This document shows, piece after piece, positions 39,701 to 48,300 of a stretch of DNA of 64,000 nucleotides; position 1 is the first letter of the stretch; each line of letters opens with the position of its first letter. This stretch comes from Chitinophagaceae bacterium. Its GTDB lineage: Bacteria > Bacteroidota > Bacteroidia > Chitinophagales > Chitinophagaceae. The DNA is taken from assembly GCA_004028765.1 (NCBI GenBank), contig SAIX01000012.1, forward strand, positions 1 to 64,000. Direction: 5' to 3'. The position numbers were made by a program, and so were the translations under genes. The notes beneath the pieces are model-generated. The model saw nothing but the letters and a program-made list of their open reading frames with translations. It was not told the origin of the DNA and ran no database searches.

Positions 39701-40433
39701 GGAAATAGAAAAGACAATTGAATTTCTAACTTTAAAGCCTGGTGTATTTGGTCCTGCACAACCCCTGTATCATGGGGTGCTTTTGCGTAAACGACAACGC
39801 TTGACGCTGTGTCCTTTTGTTGAAATAAAAGAGGGCGAGCTGATGTTTGGGCGTGAGGTATTGGATGGTGCATTGAACATTTGGAGTGAAGTAGTGAAGG
39901 GAAGCCTGCCGTTTAAAGTAGAAGAAAATTCCGAAGTTTATAAATTTCTAAATCAGGTACGAATCGAAAAAGGAGCTGGATTTGAGAAAAAGATAGAACG
40001 TATTGCTGAAGACACACTTGGAAGAGATTGTGTGGAGATGAGAATTGACAATTTTAAAAGACTTTCGGACCATTTTAATACTAGGGAAGATTGTGGTGAG
40101 ATAGATCTGCTTTGCGTTAATGCTGTATCCAAGACCCTGTTTGTGATGGACTGTAAAAATCTCCTAAAGAAGTTGGGGCTATACCAGATTAGCAGGGAAA
40201 TAGAATCATTCTTTATTAAACGCGATTCACACTATCACCAGTTGGTTCAAAAAAAGGAATTTGTTGAAGAGCATTTAGCTGAAGTATTGCTTCACTTTGG
40301 AGTCAATGATGTGACGGGTTGGACAATAAAGCATGGTTTTGTGGTTTCCAATGTGCAGTTTGCTGCATTCTATAATAACCAGTCTGCTGATTTTATTTTA
40401 GCTGAGGAACTTGCGGCATATCTCACAGCTTGA
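36765..40433 (+). CDS. Large uncharacterised protein with C-terminal PD-(D/E)XK-like motif
   Basis: 1222 aa; C-terminal 'DCGEIDLLCVNAVSKTLFVMDCKNLLKK'. Confidence 0.55.
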   Translation: MPRFDTIAFFKRFDKAQMLVLLQAISCHPSNQKYTHRFEHLIALLLGIPEAGFASRVVQRSDLVFLFEKISAQYENDFGSVEDFQGFSQLALIPLFYGQRKYHIFYSCFERPVENWQQLVDIIETTKNSEKTLSSFKEAMMHSLQMQTDLLKCILKQDGIDQEYHHPYVPDECFLQSVAPYFNAYSDQIRMFFDPESIAHLKEEDLLELTPNVGDLFQGLYVSIHGKLYWLMPQVHYSVLVQYLFNILDSDNDTRTESWNGLYNRCQRQLLSTFHKSSRIVAITTQEQRHILRAPELLFLFDLNKIFFFQIIPHSHGKSLMHTLEKCNAATEKIMHNINNQEAVVVFPSEQSVGMGIAPANLEFHVVYVMENLQNSYSYKRMLGGSNWSNWYFEFADLAQVLKMLETPLEFYKFLGEDEWLLENCQMPLGSEFMDRFICFYRNGRTYSRMAELPEMVYFKHHQWSRYYFEKTFERYKANPKLFEAMGLQFCKYDDITHYRNNVYRLANTSRYDQMYLVQLPDRFITIYLADDPLALSFEEYRFGYEVLAAMFGDFLDRAGTVVSSALVRYGIEDLCIYIFPQNYISLKELSFLEDSAKEITRDNPFALTASFNGGKKTVYCLYDHKNIHPYFAAEDNSAERRLYRELLTQIFSTGDEESSGLIVSLIELSVPLGRKGYSMDEVEIENIDIRHYQKPPQSTQTDRGKVRRLIAGYLKENNYEPRVYDGSQAMDLAYQLYLFLHSQLKEEIKNSDPEIIIYAYRQLEYNEGLAERQKLQLGMQADRVTDYKVADKLKESVADAIATASTIRYIIHACLQTRPDGNNYITESSWTYLMAMAEQIIQTAMLYDYIKYGLVNHTILINEYHEFQEVITGGKFEMNSYLDQEAASKVSLVRNAFKNAKTDRKKNEVSEEFEEWEGEFSKVFSQQFGVSYDNIIVVLYVISKADYDTVQNFPVSFASKVQLTDIILSNMTIDLTREEIEKTIEFLTLKPGVFGPAQPLYHGVLLRKRQRLTLCPFVEIKEGELMFGREVLDGALNIWSEVVKGSLPFKVEENSEVYKFLNQVRIEKGAGFEKKIERIAEDTLGRDCVEMRIDNFKRLSDHFNTREDCGEIDLLCVNAVSKTLFVMDCKNLLKKLGLYQISREIESFFIKRDSHYHQLVQKKEFVEEHLAEVLLHFGVNDVTGWTIKHGFVVSNVQFAAFYNNQSADFILAEELAAYLTA

Positions 40434-40480
40434 CGTATGTTAGGTGAAACTAGATGTAAATAGTATGTTGTTCATAAAAC

Positions 40481-40503
40481 AAACAGCTATTTCTTAGCTG
40501 TTT
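40481..40503 (+). terminator. Hairpin downstream of the 1222-aa gene
   Basis: AAACAGCTA-TTTCT-TAGCTGTTT. Confidence 0.4.
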
Positions 40504-40566
40504 GGGAATTAAACAAAATTGTCTGCTGTCGTTTTAATTCCAAATCCATCCCACAAAACGCCGCTA

Positions 40567-40574
40567 TAATTTTG
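40567..40574 (+). promoter_or_regulatory. -7 box upstream of conjugation operon
   Basis: TAATTTTG matches TAnnTTTG, about 33 bp before ATG 40607. Confidence 0.4.
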
Positions 40575-40606
40575 GTGTATCAAATCGATATCCAAAATCT
40601 ATTGTT

Positions 40607-41113
40607 ATGAAAACATTTGTGGTGGTGATGTTAGCGGTGATTAGTGTGGGTACAAATGCGCAATCCGTTTCCCTTCGATATGCCGGTGTGCTTACTCCAG
40701 CCGACCATCTTTCTCTTCGTTACGAGCACGGGACCAATGGTGCTATCAATCTTTCCCTGGGTGGTTTTTATGAGCGCTCCCGTGATTATTTCTTAAACTA
40801 TTCCTGCTATGGCTCTGATCTGCTGGCTGAATATTCAGCTAACCGAAATGCAGATGCCTTGCCTTTGTTCGGTTTGCGATTTGGCCTGGGCGCGACATGG
40901 CAGGTTGTGAGCGAACCGTGGCTGTATAAAGGATTGTCCTTTTCAGAGCGTATGAATTACGGATTGCTTGGAGAAGCAAACCTGGACTGTCACCTAAGTG
41001 ATGCATTTCGACTAAATCTTTTCGGGCAACATAAATATCTGCTACGATCCTTGTCCGGCGGCACACGGTTCTGCTTTGGCCTGGGACTCGCTTATCATCT
41101 AAGTTCCTACTAA
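40607..41113 (+). CDS. TraO-like conjugal transfer protein (tentative)
   Basis: 168 aa, signal peptide, beta-barrel-like small protein at start of the transfer region. Confidence 0.45.
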   Translation: MKTFVVVMLAVISVGTNAQSVSLRYAGVLTPADHLSLRYEHGTNGAINLSLGGFYERSRDYFLNYSCYGSDLLAEYSANRNADALPLFGLRFGLGATWQVVSEPWLYKGLSFSERMNYGLLGEANLDCHLSDAFRLNLFGQHKYLLRSLSGGTRFCFGLGLAYHLSSY

Positions 41114-41136
41114 CGCTTATTTAAAATCCAATATCC

Positions 41137-44100
41137 ATGAAGCTGTTTACGCAACTCCCGCGATGGGGGATGGGGCTTGCCTTTGCCCTGGTGACCCTCC
41201 TTTTTGTTCCCACTGTTTCCAAAGCGCAGGTGAATGAAGGACACTATATCATTATCGAGTTACTGGAACAAACCTATGATTGCAGCACAGGACAGGCGTA
41301 TGTGAAGTTCCATATCACTAACTATGATCAGTATGGTGGTACGGGTTCTTATCATACGGTCTATACTATTGATCTGGGGGCCAGCCGTATTGTAGGCAGG
41401 AGCTTGCCTGGTGGCGATGCTGATGTCTGGTTCACGGGCGCATATCATCCGGGCGATGATATTGTCTGCACTGCGCAAGGGATTAGTGATAACGATGCGC
41501 CACAGACTGATTTCCGTTTTGTTGGTAGTGGCGGAACCGTTCCACCCAAACCGTCCATCAGTTCATCTGCCTCGATGCCTTTGTGCAACGGTGCATCAAC
41601 AGTCTTATCTGTCAGTGACGTTTCCTATAGTTACGTTTGGTCGAATGGCGCAACAGGCAGTTCTATTAATGTGTCGGCGGCAGGTACCTATACTGTTCAT
41701 ACGGTGGGTCAATGTGGTAATTCGCCTGAAAGTGATCCCATAGTTGTTACTACCGCAACTGCACCACCTGCGCCTGTTATCGGAAGCAGCAATGGCACAT
41801 TACTCTGCAACGGACAATCAACGACATTCAATGCCACTTCTACTGGTGGTACAGTCAACTGGAGTAATGGTGCTACAGGTGCGAATATGGTGACGGCCGC
41901 GGCCGGAACCTATTACGCATCTGAGACAAATGGATGCGGAACAAGTGGCAACAGTAATGTAATTGTCATTTCAACAAATCATACACCTCAAGCCCCTTCG
42001 GTCAGCAGCAGTAATGGTGTATCACTTTGTAATGGCGCGACCACGGTGTTATCTGCTGCGCCGACAGCGGGCGGATCTATTAACTGGAACACCGGTGCGA
42101 CAGGTGGATCGATCACAGTCAGTAGTCCGGGAAGTTATTACGTGTATGAAACCAATAGCTGCGGAACCAGTGCCAATAGCAACGTAATAGAGATCACAAC
42201 AGGGTCAACACCTTCTGCACCTTCCATTTCTTCTTCCAATGGAACACTATTGTGTAACGGTGCATCTACTGTTTTATCAGCTTCAGGTTCAGGAACGATC
42301 AATTGGAATACAGGTTCGGTTACTGGCTTCATTGGTGTTACGAGTGCAGGAAGTTATTATGCGGTTGCTTCCAACAATTGCGGTACCAGTGGTGCAAGTA
42401 ATACCATAGTGATCAATACTTCATTAACACCGGGAGCACTTACTGTTTCAGTATCGGGCGGGCCATTGCTTTGTAATGGCGCATCAGCTACGCTTAGTGC
42501 GTCACCATCATATGGCGGCTCCATTCATTGGAATACGGGTGCAAGTGGTAATAGTTTATCTGTCAGCAGCGCTGGTAATTATTATGCGTATGAATCCAAT
42601 GGCTGCGGTAGTGGCTCGCAAAGTAATACGGTAACGATCTTAACAGGTTCCACACCGGCTGCACCCACTGTTACCCCATCCGGTAATCAACTACTGTGCA
42701 ATGGTGCATCGGTTACGCTTTCATCAAGTGGGTCGAACGTGTTATGGTCGAATGGTGCAACAGGTAATACGATCAGTACTTCAACTGCGGGTAATTATTA
42801 TACGATCGACCGTAACGCCTGCGGTAATAGTTCCGCTTCCAATACAGTAAACGTTTCAACTGTGGTATGCCCGACACCAGTACCGGGCGGTTCCTTCCTG
42901 GTTTGTCCTGGTGCGCTCAAAACACTGGATGCAGGCGGCGGATATGATACCTATCAATGGTCGAATGGCGCTACGACACGAACCGTTGCAGTTGGTCCAG
43001 GTACATACACAGTGACGGTAAGTAAACAGGGATGTTTTGCGACCTCAGCTGCTGTAACAGTTGGTTACTATACGGTAGTAACGCCGAGTGTATCGGCCTC
43101 GGGTGCGACGACATTTTGTGCAGGTGGTAGTGTGAGCCTGTCTGCGAGTTATGGTAATGCGTTTTCGTGGAGCAATGGTGGGACTTCTTCTTCCATCAAT
43201 GTCAACAGTAGCGGGGCTTATTATGTAACGGTTACGGATGGCAATGGATGCCAGGCGACTTCTGCAGCCGTACAGGTTACGGTGAACGCAGCACCGACAG
43301 CAAGTATTAGCGGCAATGCAAGCGTATGTCAAAATAATTCGTCGCCTGTGGTGGTGTTTAGCGGTAGCGGCGGTGTTGCTCCTTATACTTTTTCATACCG
43401 CATTAATGGCGGTTCTGTGCAAAACGTCACCACTACCAGTGGCAACAGCGTAAGTGTTTCTGTTCCGACTTCATCCGCAGGAAGTTTTATTTATAGTCTG
43501 GTGGATGTCAAGGAAAGCAGCTCGACGGCATGTAATAATGCGGCGAGTGGATCTGCGACTGTTATAGTGAACGCGCTACCTACTGCAACAATTTCTGGGA
43601 CTACCGCAGTTTGTAAAAACAGCGTGGCACCAGTGGTTACATTTTCTGCCAGCGGTGGTAGTGGCCCATACACGTTTATCTATAAAATCAATGGTGGTGC
43701 GAGCCAGGTAGTCAGCACATCTTCCGGCAGCAGCGTTTCGATTGCAGTGCCTACTTCTTCGGCTGGAACTTTTGTGTACTCGCTGGTGAGTGTGCAGGAG
43801 TCTGGTTCTTGTCTTAATAGTGCGAGTGGAACGGCGACTGTTACGGTGAATGCATTACCTACTGCAACGATTGCAGGCAGTGCGACAGTTTGTAAGGGTT
43901 CCCTTTCACCGTTGATCACTTTCACAGGAACTGGTGGTGTCAGCCCTTATACGTTCAGCTACCGGATCAATGGTGGGACGGCACAAACGATCTCTACTGT
44001 TTCAGGCAACAGTATTACCCTTGCTGTACCTACTTCCAGTGCAGGTGACTTTACTTATGATTTACTAAGTGTGCAGGAAAGTAGTGGAACAGCCTGCACG

Positions 44101-45741
44101 AACGCGGCAAGTGGATCGGTGACGGTGCGCGTGAACGCACTGCCAGCGGCTACAATCGGAAGCGATGTAACTGTGTGCAGGAATGCTGCGTCGCCTGCTA
44201 TTACATTTACCGGTAGCGGCGGCACAGCGCCTTATACATTCTCGTATAAGATTAATGGCGGCGCACTACAGACCATTACCACCACATCAGGTAATAGTGT
44301 CTCTGTAATTGTTCCTACAGCAGCGCCTGGAAGTTTTGTGTATTCGCTGGTCAGTGTGCAGGAAGCAAGTTCGACAGCATGTTCAGCATCGGTATCGGGA
44401 GGCGCAACAGTGGTGGTTAATCCGTTGCCAACGGCTACCATTAGTGGAAGCGCAACGGTTTGTCAGAACGGTAGTTCTCCCGTGGTAACATTTACCGGTA
44501 CGAACGGCACTGCCCCTTATTCGTTCGTTTATCGCATTAACAGTGGTCCCGATCAAACGATTACCAGCTCCGGAAATACTGCGTCGATCAACGCGCCAAC
44601 CAGCGTCAGCGGAACATTTACTTATACACTGATCTCGGTAACGGATGCGAGCACGACTACTTGCAGCAATACAGCTACAGGTAATGCCGTAATCGTCGTA
44701 AATGCGCAACCTGCCAGAGCAATCATTACAACCGGCAACGCACATCTCTGTAATGGTGAAACAGGTGTGCTCAAAATCACCAATTATGTTTCCGGTAATA
44801 ATTACAGCTGGTATAGAGACGGCGTACTGATCCGTAGTTCAATAAAAGATACGCTGCAGGTAAGCGTTGCGGGAACTTATACCGTGTTGCCTGTTTCTGC
44901 ACAAGGATGTGAGGCGGCTAAGGTTTCAGATGCAGTGATCATTACTACTGGATCTGTTAGCACACCCGTGATCACAGGATCGCTAAAAGTTTGCCCACAG
45001 GGAAAGACAATACTTACTGCAAAGACAATCGAAGGAAATGGTTACAACCGGTGGCGATGGTCTTCGCCACCGGGTTCTAAAATACTATCGGAGGATAGCA
45101 GTTTTTTCGTAGGCGCCGGGCAGTATCGTGTTTGGGTTAGTGCACAGGGCTGTGCTGACAGTGTAAGTATAGCTGTAACAGCGGACGATACTGAGTTCCC
45201 GGCGGGAAAATTATCAAGCGATAAAATAATCCTCAAATACGGTGAAACGGTAACACTAAAGGCCGAGGTAATAGGAGCTGAAACGTACAGGTGGAACCTG
45301 GGGAATGGAAGAACTTTTCAAACAACAAGCAACACCATCCGGGAAAGTTATTTCGTTGGCGGCGACTCAATACCGGTGAGAGTATGGGCTACAAGTTCCA
45401 GAAACTGCACTACGCTTTTTACAACGGCTATTAAAGTAAATGCAATGCCGCGCGATACACTACCGGATCGCTCGTTTACCGGCAGCGTAAAAGATTGGAA
45501 CGTGTTTCCGATTCCATTCCACGAGCAGTTAAAAATCACAACAGTACTCAAAAGGAGTGAAACGGTACGAATCGACCTTTTCTCTGGCGATGGCAAATTG
45601 ATTAAGACCTGGTCGCTGCCTGGAAAGAAAGGAGAGAATCTCTTCACGCTAGACGCAGGTGATCTCACACCTGGTGTACTGTATTTCATCACCAGTTATT
45701 ATAATGGTGAAAAACATTTTGAGAAAGTCTACAAATACTAA
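41137..45741 (+). CDS. Giant repetitive T9SS-secreted surface adhesin
   Basis: 1534 aa; signal peptide; LCNGxS Ig-like repeats, 'SPVVTFTGSGGxAPYTFSYRINGG' repeats, C-terminal T9SS type A-like domain 'NVFPIPFHEQLKIT...LYFITSYYNGEKHFEKVYKY'. Confidence 0.8.
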   Translation: MKLFTQLPRWGMGLAFALVTLLFVPTVSKAQVNEGHYIIIELLEQTYDCSTGQAYVKFHITNYDQYGGTGSYHTVYTIDLGASRIVGRSLPGGDADVWFTGAYHPGDDIVCTAQGISDNDAPQTDFRFVGSGGTVPPKPSISSSASMPLCNGASTVLSVSDVSYSYVWSNGATGSSINVSAAGTYTVHTVGQCGNSPESDPIVVTTATAPPAPVIGSSNGTLLCNGQSTTFNATSTGGTVNWSNGATGANMVTAAAGTYYASETNGCGTSGNSNVIVISTNHTPQAPSVSSSNGVSLCNGATTVLSAAPTAGGSINWNTGATGGSITVSSPGSYYVYETNSCGTSANSNVIEITTGSTPSAPSISSSNGTLLCNGASTVLSASGSGTINWNTGSVTGFIGVTSAGSYYAVASNNCGTSGASNTIVINTSLTPGALTVSVSGGPLLCNGASATLSASPSYGGSIHWNTGASGNSLSVSSAGNYYAYESNGCGSGSQSNTVTILTGSTPAAPTVTPSGNQLLCNGASVTLSSSGSNVLWSNGATGNTISTSTAGNYYTIDRNACGNSSASNTVNVSTVVCPTPVPGGSFLVCPGALKTLDAGGGYDTYQWSNGATTRTVAVGPGTYTVTVSKQGCFATSAAVTVGYYTVVTPSVSASGATTFCAGGSVSLSASYGNAFSWSNGGTSSSINVNSSGAYYVTVTDGNGCQATSAAVQVTVNAAPTASISGNASVCQNNSSPVVVFSGSGGVAPYTFSYRINGGSVQNVTTTSGNSVSVSVPTSSAGSFIYSLVDVKESSSTACNNAASGSATVIVNALPTATISGTTAVCKNSVAPVVTFSASGGSGPYTFIYKINGGASQVVSTSSGSSVSIAVPTSSAGTFVYSLVSVQESGSCLNSASGTATVTVNALPTATIAGSATVCKGSLSPLITFTGTGGVSPYTFSYRINGGTAQTISTVSGNSITLAVPTSSAGDFTYDLLSVQESSGTACTNAASGSVTVRVNALPAATIGSDVTVCRNAASPAITFTGSGGTAPYTFSYKINGGALQTITTTSGNSVSVIVPTAAPGSFVYSLVSVQEASSTACSASVSGGATVVVNPLPTATISGSATVCQNGSSPVVTFTGTNGTAPYSFVYRINSGPDQTITSSGNTASINAPTSVSGTFTYTLISVTDASTTTCSNTATGNAVIVVNAQPARAIITTGNAHLCNGETGVLKITNYVSGNNYSWYRDGVLIRSSIKDTLQVSVAGTYTVLPVSAQGCEAAKVSDAVIITTGSVSTPVITGSLKVCPQGKTILTAKTIEGNGYNRWRWSSPPGSKILSEDSSFFVGAGQYRVWVSAQGCADSVSIAVTADDTEFPAGKLSSDKIILKYGETVTLKAEVIGAETYRWNLGNGRTFQTTSNTIRESYFVGGDSIPVRVWATSSRNCTTLFTTAIKVNAMPRDTLPDRSFTGSVKDWNVFPIPFHEQLKITTVLKRSETVRIDLFSGDGKLIKTWSLPGKKGENLFTLDAGDLTPGVLYFITSYYNGEKHFEKVYKY
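41560..42870 (+). repeat. Coding repeat array 1 of adhesin
   Basis: At least six approx. 70-aa units around '(L/P)LCNG(A/Q)(S/T)...NTGATG...GSYY...NxCG'. Confidence 0.75.
43300..44710 (+). repeat. Coding repeat array 2 of adhesin
   Basis: Five approx. 93-aa units 'ATISGSATVCQNxSSPVVTFTGSGGxAPYTFSYRINGG...VNALPT'. Confidence 0.85.
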
Positions 45742-45746
45742 ATCTT

Positions 45747-46427
45747 ATGAAAAACCTATTCTTCATTTCTTTACTGGTGTTGCTTGCCGGGTGCAGTGAC
45801 AAATACGATTCCCTTGTTCAGAGTGCGCCTCCCCCCGTTCTTTCCTTCGGAAGCGATACGCTTTGTATCCGCGAAAAAGATCCCACCAATGTGAACGGCA
45901 CAGGCAAGGGTGTATTGACTATTTACTGTTCCCCGGCAGGCCACCAGTTTAATCTGTCCTTCAGCGATACCAGCGGCAAACTGCATTTTGTCTATCGCGG
46001 CGTGGCACTAGCAGATTCGAAACCCTTCCTGGTTGCAGATAACGCGAACCGCTTGTATTGTTATGCAGATGCGCCGGGACTATATGCAGTTGATTTTACC
46101 CTAACTGATCAATTAGGTAAAACATGCACCCGAACACTAATCGTACAGTGTAGCGCAGGCATAAAACCAACAGCCGCACTTTCCTGGGAACAAATCGGGT
46201 TGGATGGTGGCAATTGGCAATATTATTTCAACGCTTCGGGAAGCAGCCAACCCTTCGGGGCTATCATGTCCTATCACTACATGATCGACGGCGATAAGAT
46301 CACAGTAAACCATCCCATGATGAAATATTTCTTTCATACGCCGGGAATGCATGCGGTGTCTTTTTATGTGATAGATGACTTAAGTCTTTCTTCTGATACA
46401 CTCAACTATTCAATCCTCACGAAATGA
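45747..46427 (+). CDS. Lipoprotein with PKD-like features
   Basis: Lipobox 'LLAGCSDK'; overlaps next gene. Confidence 0.5.
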   Translation: MKNLFFISLLVLLAGCSDKYDSLVQSAPPPVLSFGSDTLCIREKDPTNVNGTGKGVLTIYCSPAGHQFNLSFSDTSGKLHFVYRGVALADSKPFLVADNANRLYCYADAPGLYAVDFTLTDQLGKTCTRTLIVQCSAGIKPTAALSWEQIGLDGGNWQYYFNASGSSQPFGAIMSYHYMIDGDKITVNHPMMKYFFHTPGMHAVSFYVIDDLSLSSDTLNYSILTK

Positions 46428-47398
46428 GAACGATTTTCTTCTTGCTATTGCTGCCGTTTTGTTCCATGTCGCAAACCGCGCCAGCACCGGTGGTTAATAG
46501 TTTTCCATCGCTTTCTATCTCAGCGCACAGTCGCGGTTGGGCCATGGGCAATACAGGTATCGCCGCCGCAGAAGGCAATCAAGCGCTGGAATCCAATATC
46601 GCCAAGATCGCCTCCGTTCAAAATTTCCATCAAGCTAGTATTAGTTACCTGCCGTGGATGCGGGCTGTTTCTAACGACAGTCGTTTTATGCATGCTGATT
46701 ATATCGCTTCAGTTGGTGATGCCTCCGCGCTTGGGGTTGCTATCAATTACCTGGATTTAGGAAACGTAGCAATACGTGACGATAACGGCGCAACACTGGG
46801 ACTGTATAAGTCAAGTGAGTTTAATATCGGTGGTTCTTATGCTTTACAATTGGGTGCAAACGCATCGCTGGGCGCTACTATGCGCTTTATCGGATCACGG
46901 TATTTCAGCACGGCTACCGAAAATAAATATAGCCTGTGTGGTGATCTTGGTTTTTGCCAGTTTGTGAATATGGGTGATGGTGTGCGACTGCAATGGGGTG
47001 CAACGGTATCCAACCTGGGTGCGGCCATCAACCTGCCGGCAACGGCCGGCGTGGGTCTTGCTTACATCAAGCATGATGAGGCCAACAATCGGTGGACAAT
47101 ATCCTTAGATGCTTCCCGGCTTTTACAAGACGACTGGAAAGGACTACGCGTTAGTACAGGTGTGGAGTATGGATTTGACGAGCAATTTTTCTTAAGGGGC
47201 GGGGTAAACCTCGAGAATAAAGCAAAAGGCGACCGAAAATATTTTTCATTGGGTGCAGGCTATAAAGGATTCATAAGCGATCAAAGCTGGGCCTTGGATA
47301 TCCATTATCTGATTCCTTTTGCAATCGTTAGTGGCGTGTCGCCCTTTCAAAATGCATTTGGGCTTACTCTTTCTATTAACATCGGAAATTTTCAATAG
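46424..47398 (+). CDS. PorV/PorQ-family T9SS outer-membrane protein
   Basis: 'SISAHSRGWAMGNTGIAAAEGNQALESNIAKIA...ASISYLPWMR' beta-barrel pattern of PorV/PorQ family. Confidence 0.65.
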   Translation: MRTIFFLLLLPFCSMSQTAPAPVVNSFPSLSISAHSRGWAMGNTGIAAAEGNQALESNIAKIASVQNFHQASISYLPWMRAVSNDSRFMHADYIASVGDASALGVAINYLDLGNVAIRDDNGATLGLYKSSEFNIGGSYALQLGANASLGATMRFIGSRYFSTATENKYSLCGDLGFCQFVNMGDGVRLQWGATVSNLGAAINLPATAGVGLAYIKHDEANNRWTISLDASRLLQDDWKGLRVSTGVEYGFDEQFFLRGGVNLENKAKGDRKYFSLGAGYKGFISDQSWALDIHYLIPFAIVSGVSPFQNAFGLTLSINIGNFQ

Positions 47399-47403
47399 CG
47401 CTT

Positions 47404-47535
47404 ATGTTTAAAGGTCTTGACTGGGTGCAGTACATCAAAACCATTGCCGTGGTAGTGTTCGGTTATTATGTCGTAATCGGTTGGATATACAGAAAAGAAT
47501 GGTTGCAGTGGTGGCGCGATAGAATAAAAAAGTGA
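47404..47535 (+). CDS. Small membrane protein upstream of TraE
   Basis: 43 aa 'MFKGLDWVQYIKTIAVVVFGYYVVIGWIYRKEWLQWWRDRIKK', below ORF-track cutoff. Confidence 0.55.
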   Translation: MFKGLDWVQYIKTIAVVVFGYYVVIGWIYRKEWLQWWRDRIKK

Positions 47536-47636
47536 GTAAAGACAAGAAGCGCTGCAACGACATGCCCTGCTGCCCGTGCAGGAGAACCAAGTGCGTCAAG
47601 AGAAGTGGTGGCGGGCATGTTTTTACAATCAAATAA
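47532..47636 (+). CDS. Possible Cys-rich microprotein
   Basis: GTG overlaps previous stop; '(M)SKDKKRCNDMPCCPCRRTKCVKRSGGGHVFTIK'. Confidence 0.3.
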   Translation: MSKDKKRCNDMPCCPCRRTKCVKRSGGGHVFTIK

Positions 47637-47643
47637 TGTGTGT

Positions 47644-47949
47644 ATGAAAAAGTGGGAAAAGAAAATACAAATACTTGTAACACTATTGCTGGTTACGATT
47701 GCAGGCCATAGTCAGGACGGTAATGCTGGTATACTCGATGCAAACCAGAAAGTCAGAAGTTATTTCCAATCGGGAACGCAACTTATGTATGCAGTGGGTG
47801 CAATCGTTGGGCTTATTGGCGCGGTTAAAGTTTTTAATAAATGGAATGCAGGAGATCATGACACGGGCAAGGTCGCCGCGGCTTGGTTTGGAAGCTGCGT
47901 ATTTCTGGTGGTAGTGACAACGGTTATCCGGGCGTTTTTCGGAATCTAA
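47644..47949 (+). CDS. traE: TraE-like (DUF4134) conjugation protein
   Basis: 'MYAVGAIVGLIGAVKVFNKWNAGDHDTGKVAAAWFGSCVFLVVVTTVIRAFFG'. Confidence 0.85.
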   Translation: MKKWEKKIQILVTLLLVTIAGHSQDGNAGILDANQKVRSYFQSGTQLMYAVGAIVGLIGAVKVFNKWNAGDHDTGKVAAAWFGSCVFLVVVTTVIRAFFGI

Positions 47950-47997
47950 GCCGAAGTATCGTAAAAGTTTTTAGTGGCGAGGGATTAAAGTGGTGCT

Positions 47998-48300
47998 ATG
48001 AATAGCGTATATACAATCAATAAGGGTGTGGGAAGACCTGTTGTGTTCAAAGGGTTAAAAGCACAGTGGATTTGGTATCTCGGCGGTGGGATACTCGGCT
48101 TGCTATTACTGTTTACACTGCTGTACATCATGGGGCTCCCTGTTGTGTTCTGTATTACACTAATTATATTTCTGGGCTGCATGCTCTTTTATCTCGTGTA
48201 CCGTTTCAATGCAAGGTTTGGAGAATATGGACTCATGAAAAAAATGGCGGCAAAGGCGGTGCCGCCAGTAATATACTGTGATCAAATGTTTCGTGCGTGA
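47998..48300 (+). CDS. traF: TraF-like (DUF4133) conjugation protein
   Basis: 'VYTINKGVGRPVVFKGLKAQWIWYLGGG' and two TM segments. Confidence 0.85.
   Translation: MNSVYTINKGVGRPVVFKGLKAQWIWYLGGGILGLLLLFTLLYIMGLPVVFCITLIIFLGCMLFYLVYRFNARFGEYGLMKKMAAKAVPPVIYCDQMFRA

Noticed and set aside
43300-44710. Tandem repeats considered as CRISPR or satellite array
   Set aside because: Units are in frame (about 280 bp), translate to Ig-like domains and lack unique spacers
41260-44745. Many antisense and out-of-frame ORFs in the adhesin repeats
   Set aside because: Biased repetitive composition suppresses stops; no recognisable domains, fully overlapped by a convincing CDS
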